In this document: positions 1-12,400 of the stretch, piece by piece
How the letters are laid out: each line of letters opens with the position of its first letter
How positions within the stretch are numbered: position 1 is the first letter of the stretch
NCBI GenBank assembly: GCA_949316235.1
Contig: OX438750.1
Location: 16,618,865 to 16,682,864 of the forward strand
Source: Oegoconia quadripuncta
Lineage: Eukaryota > Arthropoda > Insecta > Lepidoptera > Autostichidae
Length of the DNA: 64,000 nt
Direction: 5' to 3'
Position numbers and translations under genes: made by a program
The notes under the pieces: generated by a model
What the model was told of the DNA's origin: nothing
Database searches by the model: none
Seen by the model: only the letters and a program-made list of their open reading frames with translations

Positions 1-526
1 AGTGCCTTTCTCTAAGCACGAGTTAAGGCTAACTCCTTCTTTTGTTAAAGCGGATGCATCGAAAACAGGCCTAAGTCTCGTAGTTAAACTACTGTCACGG
101 ATCACTACGTGGTGCGGAAGATAGTGGCCTCGCTCCGAATTATCATTTATTACTTCTTCAATGATGCCACTATCCAGCCACTCATTGAAAATATCATCGT
201 AATCCGAAAGTAATTTGAGCTTTTCTAGCTTTTTTGAAGTGGATTCCAGACGTCTATACGCTACATCGCGGTTAGTCGAAAGTATATCCACTGTCTCTTT
301 CCACGGCAGCCTTACCTCATACCTCCCCTCATAGTTAACGTTAAGTAGTTTCATTAAAAAATTGCTCTACCTCCTCTTCACGTCTCTTAATACTTTTAAC
401 ACTAGCTTCATCTTTGATCCCTAACGTCTCCAAGTTCCACAAGTCATTTACGTCAAAGGAAATTTTGTTTATATTAGAATTAGGAAAGTAAGTATACATA
501 CCAACGGTTGGTCCCTGTACTGCCCA
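1..526 (-). pseudogene. BEL/Pao retrotransposon pol, N-terminal reverse transcriptase region, broken and cut by the window edge
   Basis: This minus-strand stretch continues the element past the Gag-protease frame. After the TAA at 527-529 the same frame stays open for about 50 codons and then meets a second TAA near 350. The conserved start of BEL/Pao reverse transcriptase follows in another frame, with short matches such as RYEVRLPWK, YLPHHVVI and RLRPVFDASA. It therefore carries at least one stop and one frameshift between protease and RT and cannot make a continuous Gag-Pol here. The palm motif and RNase H would lie to the left of the window. Family assignment rests on the RT motifs and on the DUF1759-type Gag next to it. 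Confidence 0.8.
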
Positions 527-2374
527 TTATAATTTTGTTTCTACCGCTATCAAATTTCCACTTACGTGTACTGATCGTCCTGTGTACAAAGAACCTAAAA
601 CATTAGAACCTATTAATAATGAAATCTCAGATGATTCATCAACACAATCAGATAAAGTTATACCTTTCGCTTTCAGCTTAGATAGTAAATCACCAGGACC
701 AACTTTGGGCAAGTCCTCGCATATTACCTTGCTTTCCAAAGCATCTAATTGAAAATTAAATGCACCATCCAAACTCTGACAATTAAGAACAAACACTCTG
801 TGGTTCTCCAATTTCGTTACAACACCTCCAAACAAGTTGTGGCGTAACTTTTCTTCATCGTCAGGCTCTATTTGTAAAAAATCAATTACATCCGACTTAA
901 TGAAAGAACGTTGAGCACCAGAGTCTAATAAGGCTCTCACCGATACAGTTTTTCCATTATGTACAACATTCAGCTTAACTGTCTGCAAAAGAACTGTACT
1001 GCTTGAGACAGCTTGTTTCATAACTGCTGGCTTATCCTCTTTCTTTTCTGCCTCAACAGATTTTACAACATCTGGGCACATTATTGGATAATGACCGCGA
1101 GCACACACTATGCATCTTATCATCTTCTTGCATCTATAGTATGTATGCCCAACGATCAAGCATCGGAAACATGCCTTTTTCTCCTTCAAGCGCTGCTTTC
1201 GTTCCTCCAAAGACATTTTCATAGCGTTGTTACACTCTGAACTGGGATGCTGTTTATCACACCACACGCATAAGAATATTTTCAAATCTTTCATCTCCGG
1301 GCTACTAATTCCCTGCTTATTTGGTTTTTTTACTATCTCTGCCAGGAAACTAGCAGTCGGAGCTACTGGTTTTGCATCTATTTTCGAGAAACCAGAACGT
1401 GAGAGCTGAATTGATTCTTCGGATTCAACTTCCCATTTTATAAACTCAAGCAACTTTGTCAAATGGTTAGACTCCTTATTATCAGCGTTGCTTTTTATAT
1501 TATCAGACGAGAAACAGCGATGAGGTGACCTATTCCAGGCCCTTAGTGTATCCTCTGGAAGAGCTGATTCTACCATAGGGTACAAAAATGCCGCGTATTG
1601 ATTCTGCGTAATACCCACGGACTCCAAAGCAAGAATTTGCGTCATTAATTTATCATACAAATGACGCGTAGCCATTCTAGCACTAGATTTCGTTTGAGCG
1701 CTCACCAACAGTATCAATTCTCTTACGTAGTGTTCGATAAGCAGCTCCTTACGTGCAAATCTGGCTTCTAATTGCTCAACTACCTTCTCATAATTGTCTC
1801 CAGTTGGTGGAAAACTCCTCACCAACTCCTGTGCATTAGAACCTTCCACCATGCACTGAAGTAAATATTGAAATTTATCATCTCTATCTATACCATCATC
1901 GAGATGTATTTTTTTAAATTGTGCCCAAAACACAAGCCATTGCTTAACATCCCCATCGAACTTCGGTAAATGTAACTGCGGGAGTCTATAATGGCGGTTA
2001 GGAAGCTGTTGGGAGCAACCGGAAGCTATAGAGGTTTTCTTGCTTACTATTGTATCTTTAGTGCTCTCACAATCCTCAATAAACTCAGTATACATTTGTT
2101 GCAGAGCATACAACCGATCATTATATTCCTCTATACTATCCAGATCCGCTTCATAAGTTACCTCAACCCGGTCTACTTGGTCGAGCCACAAATTCAAAAT
2201 TTTATTATCGACACACGTCAACTGCTCGTATTTATTGGTCAGGCTAGCGAAATGTGCTTTAACCCCAGCCTTATCCTTTTCGATCAGTGCCGATTCAAGT
2301 TTGTTAGCGCTTCCTGTAAAAAATCGTCTTGCCGTCTTGCGCTCCTGAAAGGCTCTCTCCATAACGGTCGCCAT
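527..2374 (-). CDS. BEL/Pao LTR retrotransposon Gag plus aspartic protease, 615 aa
   Basis: One long open frame encodes the capsid-like and protease part of a BEL/Pao element. Residues 1-120 are charged and probably helical. Residues 132-220 carry the DUF1759-type core (LPKFDGDVKQW through the EARFARKE region). Three Cys/His clusters at about 369-381, 402-415 and 421-433 look like zinc knuckles for nucleic-acid binding. The retropepsin active-site triad DSG is at 484-486, followed by a flap-like segment and LIGSNVLGSL. The ATG at 2374 lies 20 bases inside the candidate LTR end, so it is the natural start. The frame is intact although pol is broken, so a Gag-protease product is possible but the element cannot move by itself. 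It is a retroelement and not a host gene. Confidence 0.88.
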   Translation of the reverse strand: MATVMERAFQERKTARRFFTGSANKLESALIEKDKAGVKAHFASLTNKYEQLTCVDNKILNLWLDQVDRVEVTYEADLDSIEEYNDRLYALQQMYTEFIEDCESTKDTIVSKKTSIASGCSQQLPNRHYRLPQLHLPKFDGDVKQWLVFWAQFKKIHLDDGIDRDDKFQYLLQCMVEGSNAQELVRSFPPTGDNYEKVVEQLEARFARKELLIEHYVRELILLVSAQTKSSARMATRHLYDKLMTQILALESVGITQNQYAAFLYPMVESALPEDTLRAWNRSPHRCFSSDNIKSNADNKESNHLTKLLEFIKWEVESEESIQLSRSGFSKIDAKPVAPTASFLAEIVKKPNKQGISSPEMKDLKIFLCVWCDKQHPSSECNNAMKMSLEERKQRLKEKKACFRCLIVGHTYYRCKKMIRCIVCARGHYPIMCPDVVKSVEAEKKEDKPAVMKQAVSSSTVLLQTVKLNVVHNGKTVSVRALLDSGAQRSFIKSDVIDFLQIEPDDEEKLRHNLFGGVVTKLENHRVFVLNCQSLDGAFNFQLDALESKVICEDLPKVGPGDLLSKLKAKGITLSDCVDESSEISLLIGSNVLGSLYTGRSVHVSGNLIAVETKL

Positions 2375-2394
2375 AATATGTTACGGTCGCCGTA

Positions 2395-2570
2395 TGTTAC
2401 GAACGTACGCAGGTTCGTAGTACTAAGTACGATAAATAAAGACCCAAGTAACTTAAATTTATATTTCTTAGATCCGATATTTTTCACAAATCAAATAAGA
2501 CAGCTAGAAAATTGACGTAGATCAAAAAAACTAGAATAAAAAAGAATTAAAAACTAAGGAGTTTACAACA
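2395..2570 (-). repeat. Candidate 5' LTR of the BEL/Pao element
   Basis: The plus strand starts TGTTACGAACG and ends TTTACAACA, so the segment has TG...CA ends and imperfect inverted termini on both strands. On the minus strand it is followed directly by a GGCGACCG-containing leader (2375-2394), which resembles the primer-binding region of BEL-type elements, and then by the Gag start. At 176 bp it is short for this group. The partner LTR lies outside the window, so neither the boundary nor a target-site duplication can be confirmed. Confidence 0.4.
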
Positions 2571-3096
2571 CTCTGTATACGCCAAGTATACGACGAATTA
2601 CTTGTTTTGACTGAGACTGACTTACAAACCGAAGAAAAAATAAGACATGGCTGTTATAGGCTAGATCCCTTTGCCTTCTCCTAGAGGAGAAAATGAAACT
2701 AAAAAAAAAACAAAGGCTTTTTGGCGGGAACTCGGCGAGTGAAGTAGCATTTTTCTTTATAAGTCTTATAATTTGTGCATTCTAACTTTTGAAGCTTAAT
2801 AATGGCAGAATATTGTGCAGCAAACGTTAGTAATAGTGTACAAGTGAAGGGAAGTGTAAATTAAAGTGCGTAACGGAGCTTTCGGGTTCCCACAAGAAGC
2901 CGCCAAAATCTTTTGTAAAGCATTCTGCCACTTTACTGAAGAATGACCTGACCGTGACTAGACTCTGTATACGCCAAGTATACGACGAATTACTTGTTTT
3001 GACTGAGACTGACTTACAAACTGAAGAAATAAGTGAAATAAGACATGGCTGTTATGGGCTAGATCCCTTTGCCTTCTCCTAAAGGAGAGAATGAAA

Positions 3097-3128
<32 letters not shown>

Positions 3129-3130
3129 AG
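2571..3130 (+). repeat. Direct repeat of a ~135-bp poly(A)-tailed unit, 2571-2709 and 2963-3127
   Basis: The block starting ctctgtatacgccaagtata occurs twice, with about 90% identity by eye. Both copies end in a gccttctcct(a/g)(a/g)aggaga motif and then a poly(A) run, about 10 A after the first and about 30 A after the second. The 250-bp spacer is AT-rich and has no clear coding. The tails suggest reverse-transcribed SINE-like or LINE 3' ends. The BEL/Pao candidate LTR ends exactly at the start of the first copy. Confidence 0.65.
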
Positions 3131-3469
3131 TTCAGCGTCCTGTCAACTGTCAAATCATCATGACCCTGTCAGTCATTTCAACTTTTTTTCATTCTGTCAT
3201 TATACATTGACCGAGGTGGTCGTAAATCTAAAAAAATGTGTTCAAATAACAGAAAATGTAAATTAGATTACTAACATGAATGTTAACATCAACATAAAAT
3301 CAAACGTGGTGTTATTGGTCTCATGACCATTTAACTTGTAGCTGCCATACCGAGCAATCGCCCACCAATGGGTGACGTTGTTAGCTTATTTTCTGTGATA
3401 ATTATGAAATTTAAATCTAAGTTCAATGAAAGTAAAATTTATTTCCACTATGATCTTCCGTGGGATAGA

Positions 3470-6400
3470 ATGAGGTCGGTGAAATGGATGAACGAGAAGG
3501 CTTCGTCTAACAAGGCTTACATACCAACTACGGTAAGTCCCACTGTTCAGACTAATCATTATTTAAAAGTTTTGTATATATTTCTTGTTTTTATTTCTAT
3601 ATCAATTAGTACCAGTACCAGGTCAAAGACCACCCAAATAATAATAAATAAAATAGCAAATCCTGTTGATATACGAAATCTGCCTTTCAAATAAATTTAA
3701 AGATACTTTAAAACAGAAACTTATTAAGAAAGCATATTATAAAATATCAGATTATTTAGATGATAAACATTGAGTGGTTGTTGTAGTAGGTAGTAGGACG
3801 ACCGATTGGTGTAGTGGGTAGTCACCCTATCAGCGAAACCAACGGTTGCGGGTTCGAATCCCGCGAGAGGTAAGTGTTTGTATGATGAATACGAACATTT
3901 ATTCCCGAGTCTTGGATGTTTATATGAATATTTATGTAATTTATCTGTTATCTGTATCCATAGCACAAGCTTTGCTTAGTTTGGGACTAGATGATTGGTG
4001 TGAGTGTCCGAAATGTTTATTATTTATTATTATTATTGATGGACCTAATCAGCTTGTTCACATAACCAGACTATTTTATAATTAATAATGAAATGTATTG
4101 TGCCCTTTTGTAATATAACTTTTGTGTTTGGGAATGGGAGTTGGTGTAGTGTCAGAAATGTTATTATTATTGCTGAATAAGCAGGCTGTTGAAACAACTG
4201 ATGAAGCTTATATCTAAGTTCAATTTCTCAGTTAGAGTTAATATTTCTATTTTTTTTATTAAGTTTTATTATTTATGAATTTATCTAATTTATTTTCATT
4301 ATTCTTTATTTCACTTATTTTAATATACCCTAATTTAAAAATGTTTGCGCAATAAAAACAATACTATTACAGTTCTGCATCAATGTGCAAAATATCTTCC
4401 ATTGCTGTTGTAAATAATCTGAACAATATAGTTTATTGACTACCTACAACACATAACAATGGGTATAAAAAAAAATTGTACAATTTTTTATTTATAGAAA
4501 CTTAAGTAGGGGAACTCTGACTCCTAAACTAGGATGCCCCGTATTAGAGGAGTCAGCACTCGTCACAATTTAGGAATATAGGTTAGGTAATGCAATGAGC
4601 TGATTACAAAGTTTACAGGACCTTATTGTTTCCCTGTAAAAACTAACTTACAATTATATAAGAGAAAAATCTGTTAGATTGATAATATCGATTTATCAGA
4701 CATTCTGTAATTCATTCATGTAAGGACCCTTTAAAAACTAAAATTTAATTTTAAATACACCATCATCATATCAGTCAGAGGACCTCCATTGCTGAACGTA
4801 GGCCTGAATACATAATCTTCAATAATCTCACAAAACACCTTTTTACCAACTTATTATATACCTACTTACCCTTGTATTATGGAATTTAACTATGCAGTAG
4901 TCATGCACTAAAAAGTCGCGTTAGTGGTCAGCGTCAGAGTTATTACATGGTTATGCCATTTTTAAAGTAAAAAGAGAATGTGAATTTTCAAAAGCTATAA
5001 TATACATATTTTATAATTATAACTAAGGATTTTTTAGCAACCAGGCACTTGTGCAGCACTAAACCCTTCATTTATTTGACTTAAAGTATCTGGAAGGTCA
5101 AAATGTTAGCTTTGCCACTTTTTTGGAAATTTTTGATTTTACATGAGTGGATTACGTGTAAAATCCACTTGATCCCTGTAGGTTTAAGCTAAGTATTTTA
5201 ATTTTAACTATATTTTTTTATATGTATTAAGGGTGTAGTAGAGAGAGGAGGGGGTCTTTGCCCAGCTGTGGGACAGTATGGTTTCCTAAAAATATAATAA
5301 GGGTGTAACTGATCGAACTGTTGCCATCTACCTGGCCATAAGAATTTGGATTCTGAATTATAAGAAAAGTGCATAACGCCCGAAGTCTTTGACCTTTATC
5401 AGCAATGTCAGGTTTTTCATAATTCATATATTTATTCCATTACTCATGTCATAGTTACAATACATAGGTACACATGTACCTTATCTATCACTCATGGCAA
5501 TATGGAGAAAAGTATTAATGTCGTTTTAATTACCAATAGTTATAATTTTTATGAAGCTACATTACATATGTATGTAGCAAGGTCAAAGAAAGTGCTCCAA
5601 TTCCACAGTCACTCAACAATAAAAAATTATTGCAAATTGAAAGTACACCTTATCCTATTTCAATGAATATAATAAGATGTCAATAATATTAATAATGTCA
5701 TGCATAATTCTATTTTAGAATGTCAATTAAATTAATAATATAATGCGCAGGTAACTTCCCTCTATGTGTCTATGTCCATGTATGCAATTTTGTCTTTATT
5801 TATTTTAAAGATAAAATAAAAAATTTATTTTTGTGTGTGTGCTGGGTTCTTCCCTGTGCAGAGCAGTTTCTTTGCAAATAATGATTATGAGACAATTAAG
5901 GATTTGAATGTATCGATTTTTGGGTGTATTCCTTCACTCGTCTCAAGAGACCTCCTTTCGTGTCACTGGGAAGGTATAAGGAACACTACATAGGTTTTGA
6001 AGATCTTTCAGTGTGGACTTTTAGTATGAAAACTGCTTTGAAAGGCCATGTCATCTTATTGCATTACATATTTGAACTTTTTACAGTAGGATGAGACTAC
6101 AGACCATAATATTCGATAACTATTAATTTCAACTTGATAGCTGCAGCTGTTTCTGAGAAAAGGGTGTTGACAGACGGACAGACTAGAGAGGGCTTTTAAA
6201 AGTTTATCAATGATATTGTGTACTCTTAATGAATCCTACTCATACTTGAACGTCTATTTTTTCGGGGTTGGAGCAAAAATGTAAGCACAGAAATCAATAG
6301 CAGACCAAACGTTAATATATATACGTAAAAGATGACGCGCACCGTTCAACTTGACAAGCTACATGCTCTTTTTACCCAACTGCTTGCTACTAAATTGCTT

Positions 6401-9400
6401 GACCGATTTTGAAGTGCAGGGTGTCGTTCGATTCGTCTTCATCACTAAAGTGCCATTGGATCCTTTTTTAGTAAAAAAATAATCAAACTTAACATAATAG
6501 TGATGTCGATTCGGATGTACACCAACTAAACTAAAACTAGTTTTGGAGCGGTGCCGTCGCATCGTACTGTTTCAGGGAGAAAGAGACAGTACTACTCTAA
6601 AACTGGTTTTAGTTTAGTTGGTGTACATCCGAATCGACACTAATACTTAAATTGTTATATTGTTTGTTTCCTTTATTAGAGATTATTTATAATCTGATAA
6701 GTCAGACAATTATAACGGAATCCTAGACGTTTATTCATATCTAAACATGGCTAATACCTATGTATGGATACAGGGTATGCTATTTAATCGTCATGTTTGG
6801 TCTGCCACTATTTATAATCCTGTGTAAAGGTCAATATTTTTATCATATTGGTAACACTGTACCATGCTGAGGTAGCACGATTTCTTATCAGTAGGTAAAG
6901 CAGTTAAGTGATTGGAAAAGTAATCATTATGATTAGCTACAATGAAAGGGTATCCGCTTAGCGTATGGCGCTTTTTAGGGATCCTTACGCAAAGACCAAG
7001 ATGCAGGTTACTTTCACTCTGCTGCGTATACGGAAAGACATATGTCACTGGTCTCTACCTTATAAACGGAGAGAGTTACTGAATTAAAATTTTGGTATGT
7101 TGTATTCATAGTATGTTCGACGACGCTAAACGCGACGAGCTGAAAACCCGTCCACCCGCTGCCATTCATTATAACTACGTGGAAGGTGTGACGTAATCAC
7201 ACATTGCGCACAGGGGTTCACCGCAAAGATCGGCTATGTTAGCCATCTTCGAGCGCACCAGCGCCAAACCCATTAGGAGTCGAAGTGGTCGCCATAGCCG
7301 GAATCGGTCGGAAGCTTCATTATTCGAAGCTGTGACCAGAATAAACAAATATTTTTTCTTTCGCGACTACGTAGAAAGAACAACCCTTGAGTTTTGTTTG
7401 TTTATTTTAATCATATAGTTTATGTTACATTATTAAATATCTATATTATATCTAAAGCAAGCTACCAATTTGTTAGAGTTTTTTTATTCTATCACTGACA
7501 GCTTTTCTATCCCTGTGCAAAAATCACCTTTAAAATTATGGAAAGTTAAAATCGTATCCTTAATGGGCCATTATTTTGTCGTCACAACATTTAAATTACA
7601 ATCCACAGCACTTAAATTATATGTTTCGTTTTAACACTGGCAGTTACAGATCAGTTTTAGACATTGGCCGACCAGTTGGTTTAGTGGTTACAGTCACCTT
7701 ACCATCGAGACCAACGGTTGCGGGTTTGAATACCGCTGTGATGAATATGAAAATTGATTCCCAAGTCATTATAAAATATTTATGTATGTTTATCTGTTAT
7801 CCATATTTGCTATAACTAGTTTGGGATGGGTTGGTTGAATCCCGCTAGGGGCATATGTTTGTATGATGAATACAGACATGTGTACCCCAGTTATGGATGT
7901 TTTCATTTATAATAAGTTCATTTATAAATATTTACAAAAAAAAAATGTATTTATGTAGTATATCAACCATCTGGTATCCACAACACAAGCCTATAGTTGC
8001 TTAAAGTGGAACTAGATGGCATTGTGTGCATTTATTATTTATTGTTATTGATACCGTAAAATCAAGTATAAAAGTCTTTAAAAAACCGGACAAGTGCGAA
8101 TCTGACTCGCGCAACGACGGGTCCGCACAAACTCGTATTATAGATAGTCCATCACGGGTACCGAGTCTTGAAATGTGAGACCTTGCTTCTTTACCCATGA
8201 TTTTAGGTCAACGGGAATTACCCTATAGATTTTGATATATTTGCGAGTGACAAAATATGTGCCAAAATGGCCGTATTTTTTATTGCATTGACTTTTAGGA
8301 ACTTGATTTTTTACAGCCCCAAGGGGACGTAGACCTAAGTTTTGAAATTGCCCACACATTCCTGAGAAAAAGGTTCTTAACAGACAAAAAACGAACGAAC
8401 GTACAACGAAGTGCGTGTGTATGTATATAATGTGAGTCCAGTCTTTGTCTGGATGTATCTCAGTAATATGTGGTTCGATTTGGTTTGGTTGTTCTTATAT
8501 TAAAGACTAAAGGGCAGGTTATTAGCCATTTTTGATGTAAATCGGTTAAGCCGTTTCGGAGATATTTTGCTGTTAACACAGTTGTTTGGTGTATTTTGTT
8601 GATATCATAATCTTTCGGGGGTTTTCTTTTTCATTTTATAATTATTTCCTTTTGATGTACAAAACAGAACCCTAGAAATAACTCAAGGAAACGATCACGC
8701 AATTGTAAATTGAGGTCACTCATTACATTACCTATGTATGAAATACTTACATGTACCATTTGTTAGTGCATTTACTTACCTTTGAATAACCAATTACTGC
8801 TTCTTTGGGGTTCGTGATATGATAAACAAGCAACGTTTATATCACATCGACAGCCTACGTTGTTATTTCTGGGGCACCATCCGGTCGCCAGGACATTATG
8901 GGCTACGTATACGTAATCCACGCGAGCCTGTGGGATTGGTAGATTTATGTCAGACTGGTAACAACGTGGGTCAGTTAGTACACTTGTTAGAGCAATATTT
9001 ATAAGACCTTAAGATATTTTTACGAATCTAACTAATATTATACTTCAATACACTTCTCCACTATTGGACATAAGCCTCTCCCATGACGAGATTTGCATTG
9101 CAGTTCATATATTACGAGTATTTCCGCGATGGGGAATGGATGGATGGGGGATGGCCCATAGTGAAGACATAAATCTTCCCTGCCTTAAACTCCACGGACG
9201 CGCCAACAAAGAACACAAATGCTTTGCACAAACGTGTCAAATGTTTGCCCTTCTCAAAGAGTTGTTAAAAGCTAAATATCTTGAAACAGCTGAATCAATT
9301 TCCATCAAAGAAACATGTCGCAAACATTAGTTTTGAAAACAACACTTTTACAAATCAATTTTACAAACATGCCAAAGACAATGATTAGTTATCATCCAGA

Positions 9401-12400
9401 AATACAAAGGAACTGAGTTAAAAGCAAAATATCTTCCAAACATGGCTAAGATCCTTCTCGCAAACATCAGCTTAGGTTCACCCGTTTTAGTGCTACAATG
9501 CCATATACACACAGTCAAACTTGTAACTCTGTATCGATGGTTAAAACTCCGGAGCTTAAAGACAAGAACATGCAAAATTTAGCTCCATTGTAGCGGCTAA
9601 CGGACATTGCAGATCAGCTGTTATAGTATAACACAAGCGAGATCTATCCCCTAAACCAATAGCAAGTGGTCTAGGTTTAGGAACCTAGTTTAGCTTATTT
9701 ATTTTTATTCTGAGTATATATTTATCATTGCCTATAGACATTCTTAATTTTTACCAATTTTGGCGATATATCTGATTCTCTGTCCACAATGGAATCTATT
9801 CACAACAAAATGACTGTTAGATTATCCATTATGTACGTATATATCGAGTGTAATATACTTATCTACACAATTGTATATACGATATTATCAAATGCCTACT
9901 ATTATTATATATTCTGTCTGGACGTGACACCGATAAGTGCCTATGTACACTAATATGCACCATAACATCGCAGTCACGAGAGCAGGATGTTTTGTTGCAT
10001 GCACGTTTAATTGTTATCTCTGTACACGAGATGATGTTTAATATAAGGTCATTTTAGATTTGCGCTATCGAAGCCTATAATTAAAGTAGTTTGAATGTCA
10101 GCGGCGTCATTGAATGACGAGAAAAGATGTCTATAAATAGCTTCGGTCTCCTTGGTCTAGTGACAGTGTAATGCTGACATTTAAGGGTGCTTTTACAGTG
10201 CACGCTGGCAACGTCGCCTTTTTACCCAACTGCCCCAGGAAGAGGGCAGTGCTTTTTCGAGTGTATGTAGATTTCTCCTATAGCATAAACGGCTGATCGA
10301 TTTTGAAGTGCAAGGTGTCGTTCGAACCGTCCTTATTTCCAGAGTATTTTTGGTTTTTAAAGACTAATTATTTAAGTATTTAAAACCCAACAACATACGT
10401 TGTATTTTGCGAATGCCATGTTGCAATTTTTTACCAAAAAAACACTCTCGGTATCAAGACGATTCGAACGACACATTGCATTTCAAAATCGGTCAGCCGT
10501 TTAGGCTATAGGAGATAATATAGAAATTTACATACACTCGAATAAACACTACATACATGCGAAGAACAATATCCTCGCTCCTGAGACAGTCAGGTACAAA
10601 GGCGACGTTGCCAGTTGGCACTGTAAATGCACCCTAAAATATTCCCAAATGTATCCGAGGCTCCATTGTAACTACATCCTTATCACGTACGTGCTGAAGC
10701 GTGGTTTATTGATTCGCTGTCAGTTTTGACACTGCTTCCCGTTTTCTCTTTAACGATCAAGATACGTAATCGGTACTTTTAAGTTCAGAACGTCCACTAA
10801 TGTCGATTCTATCATCATGTTAAGTAGACACTTCAAGTCTTCCACTGAATTTGTTCGAAGCTATCAAGCTGGCTATTTTTATCAGGAGGTAAACTCTTCA
10901 ATTGACTGAGTAGAGTTCAAAGGTGGTTGTCGAGTCCCAGCTCAAATGATTATTTTTAGGTACCCCTTTGAAGTTCTAACGGAAAGTAGGTACTTTAATT
11001 CTTGTGCAGTTAAACGTAAGGTAAAAGACAACAAAGAAGGTTCAGGATCTTTACCTTAAATACAAATGTATTCTAAAAAAATAGTAATTGAGCTTACACT
11101 GGATGGATATTCACTTATCAACCTAATTTTACATAAGCAATCGTCTTTATAACACCAACGAACACTGACGCTAACTTTTCCGATGTGATGCAGAGATTCC
11201 AACCATGGTCGTATTACTAAAATAGTTTTTTATTGTTATCGTCAAAGCTAACTCTTTTTGATGACATTAGTATCGACAAATACTTCGAACAACAAGATAA
11301 ACAACTTTCCATATCCATAACAGATAGCTCGTCGGGAGCGAAATGGCGCGGTCTCCCAATTTGGGAGGTCCGGGTTCGATTCCCAGGCAGGCCATGTACC
11401 AATGAGTTTTTAAATTTAATTACTTATGTGTATTTATCCGACTGCTCATAAAGGGTGAAGGAAAACATCGTGAGGAAACCTGCATGCCTGAGAAATAAAA
11501 ATTCCAAGGCATGTGAAGTCGCCAACCCGCATTGGGGCAGCGTGGTGGACTATGGCCCATACTCCCTCATTATACGAGGGAAGGCCTATATCCCTGCCCA
11601 TCACCACTGGTGTATGCTGTTATCCTCATAGTTCTCGCTTCTTCCAACATGGACAGATGTGGTTGTTCCTATTCTACACTGCCGGAATTATACACGGCCA
11701 ATTGTAACACTGAATACCAAAGTTGAATTTTTAAATTGCTATTACTTGAGCTTGGCTTGAGAATGAGTTCTGACTTTCGTGCTAGGTTAACTTGTGTTAA
11801 CTTATTATGAAAGTCAGCGGTTTGACTCTTGTGCCAAAGTACCTAGAGCCTTTCTTATTTAAATTTGGTTTGTGACAACTCTTTGACTGAACTTTGTCAA
11901 GTGCGGTCACGCCAACTAGAGTTTGCTTTTTGATTGTCAGGGTAACATGCATTTGCATGCATTCCAACGTATTCGGAAGAGTTGGCTGGCATCTAACTGA
12001 AATGTCGAATGCTCGCACTGCCCAGCTGTCACGTCATGTCGTAATAAGCATCTTACAATGATATGTTGCTTAATTTATCTCTGCTACTCGTGTTATGTTT
12101 ATAACTCTTTATGCAGGCACCGTTACTGTTACATTATAATTTATATCTTGTACTATAGGATCGTTCTTTTTAGGAATAATAATTATAGAGTAATTAATTA
12201 GTTAACAAAAGCATGACATGAATGAATTCGCTAACTTTCTCATTATAAATTCTACTAATTTTATGCTCGCATTCGTATTTAGAAACCAAATTTTTCTCGT
12301 CTCTACAATTCACCTCGCAAAGTCCTATCTCTCTGCCCTCTGTCCGTTATCAACATATGAGTGTTCGGAAAGAAATGCAAATAATGAGGCTCTTAATTGG

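Noticed and set aside
3069..3266. Poly-lysine open frame
   Set aside because: Produced by the poly(A) tail of the repeat unit.
3797..3870. Possible functional tRNA gene
   Set aside because: A and B boxes are good, but the same head plus body recurs at least four times in the window, so it is a SINE.
9064..9575. Plus and minus open frames of 75-88 codons
   Set aside because: They overlap a decayed repeat, lack motifs, and cannot be joined to MMD in phase.
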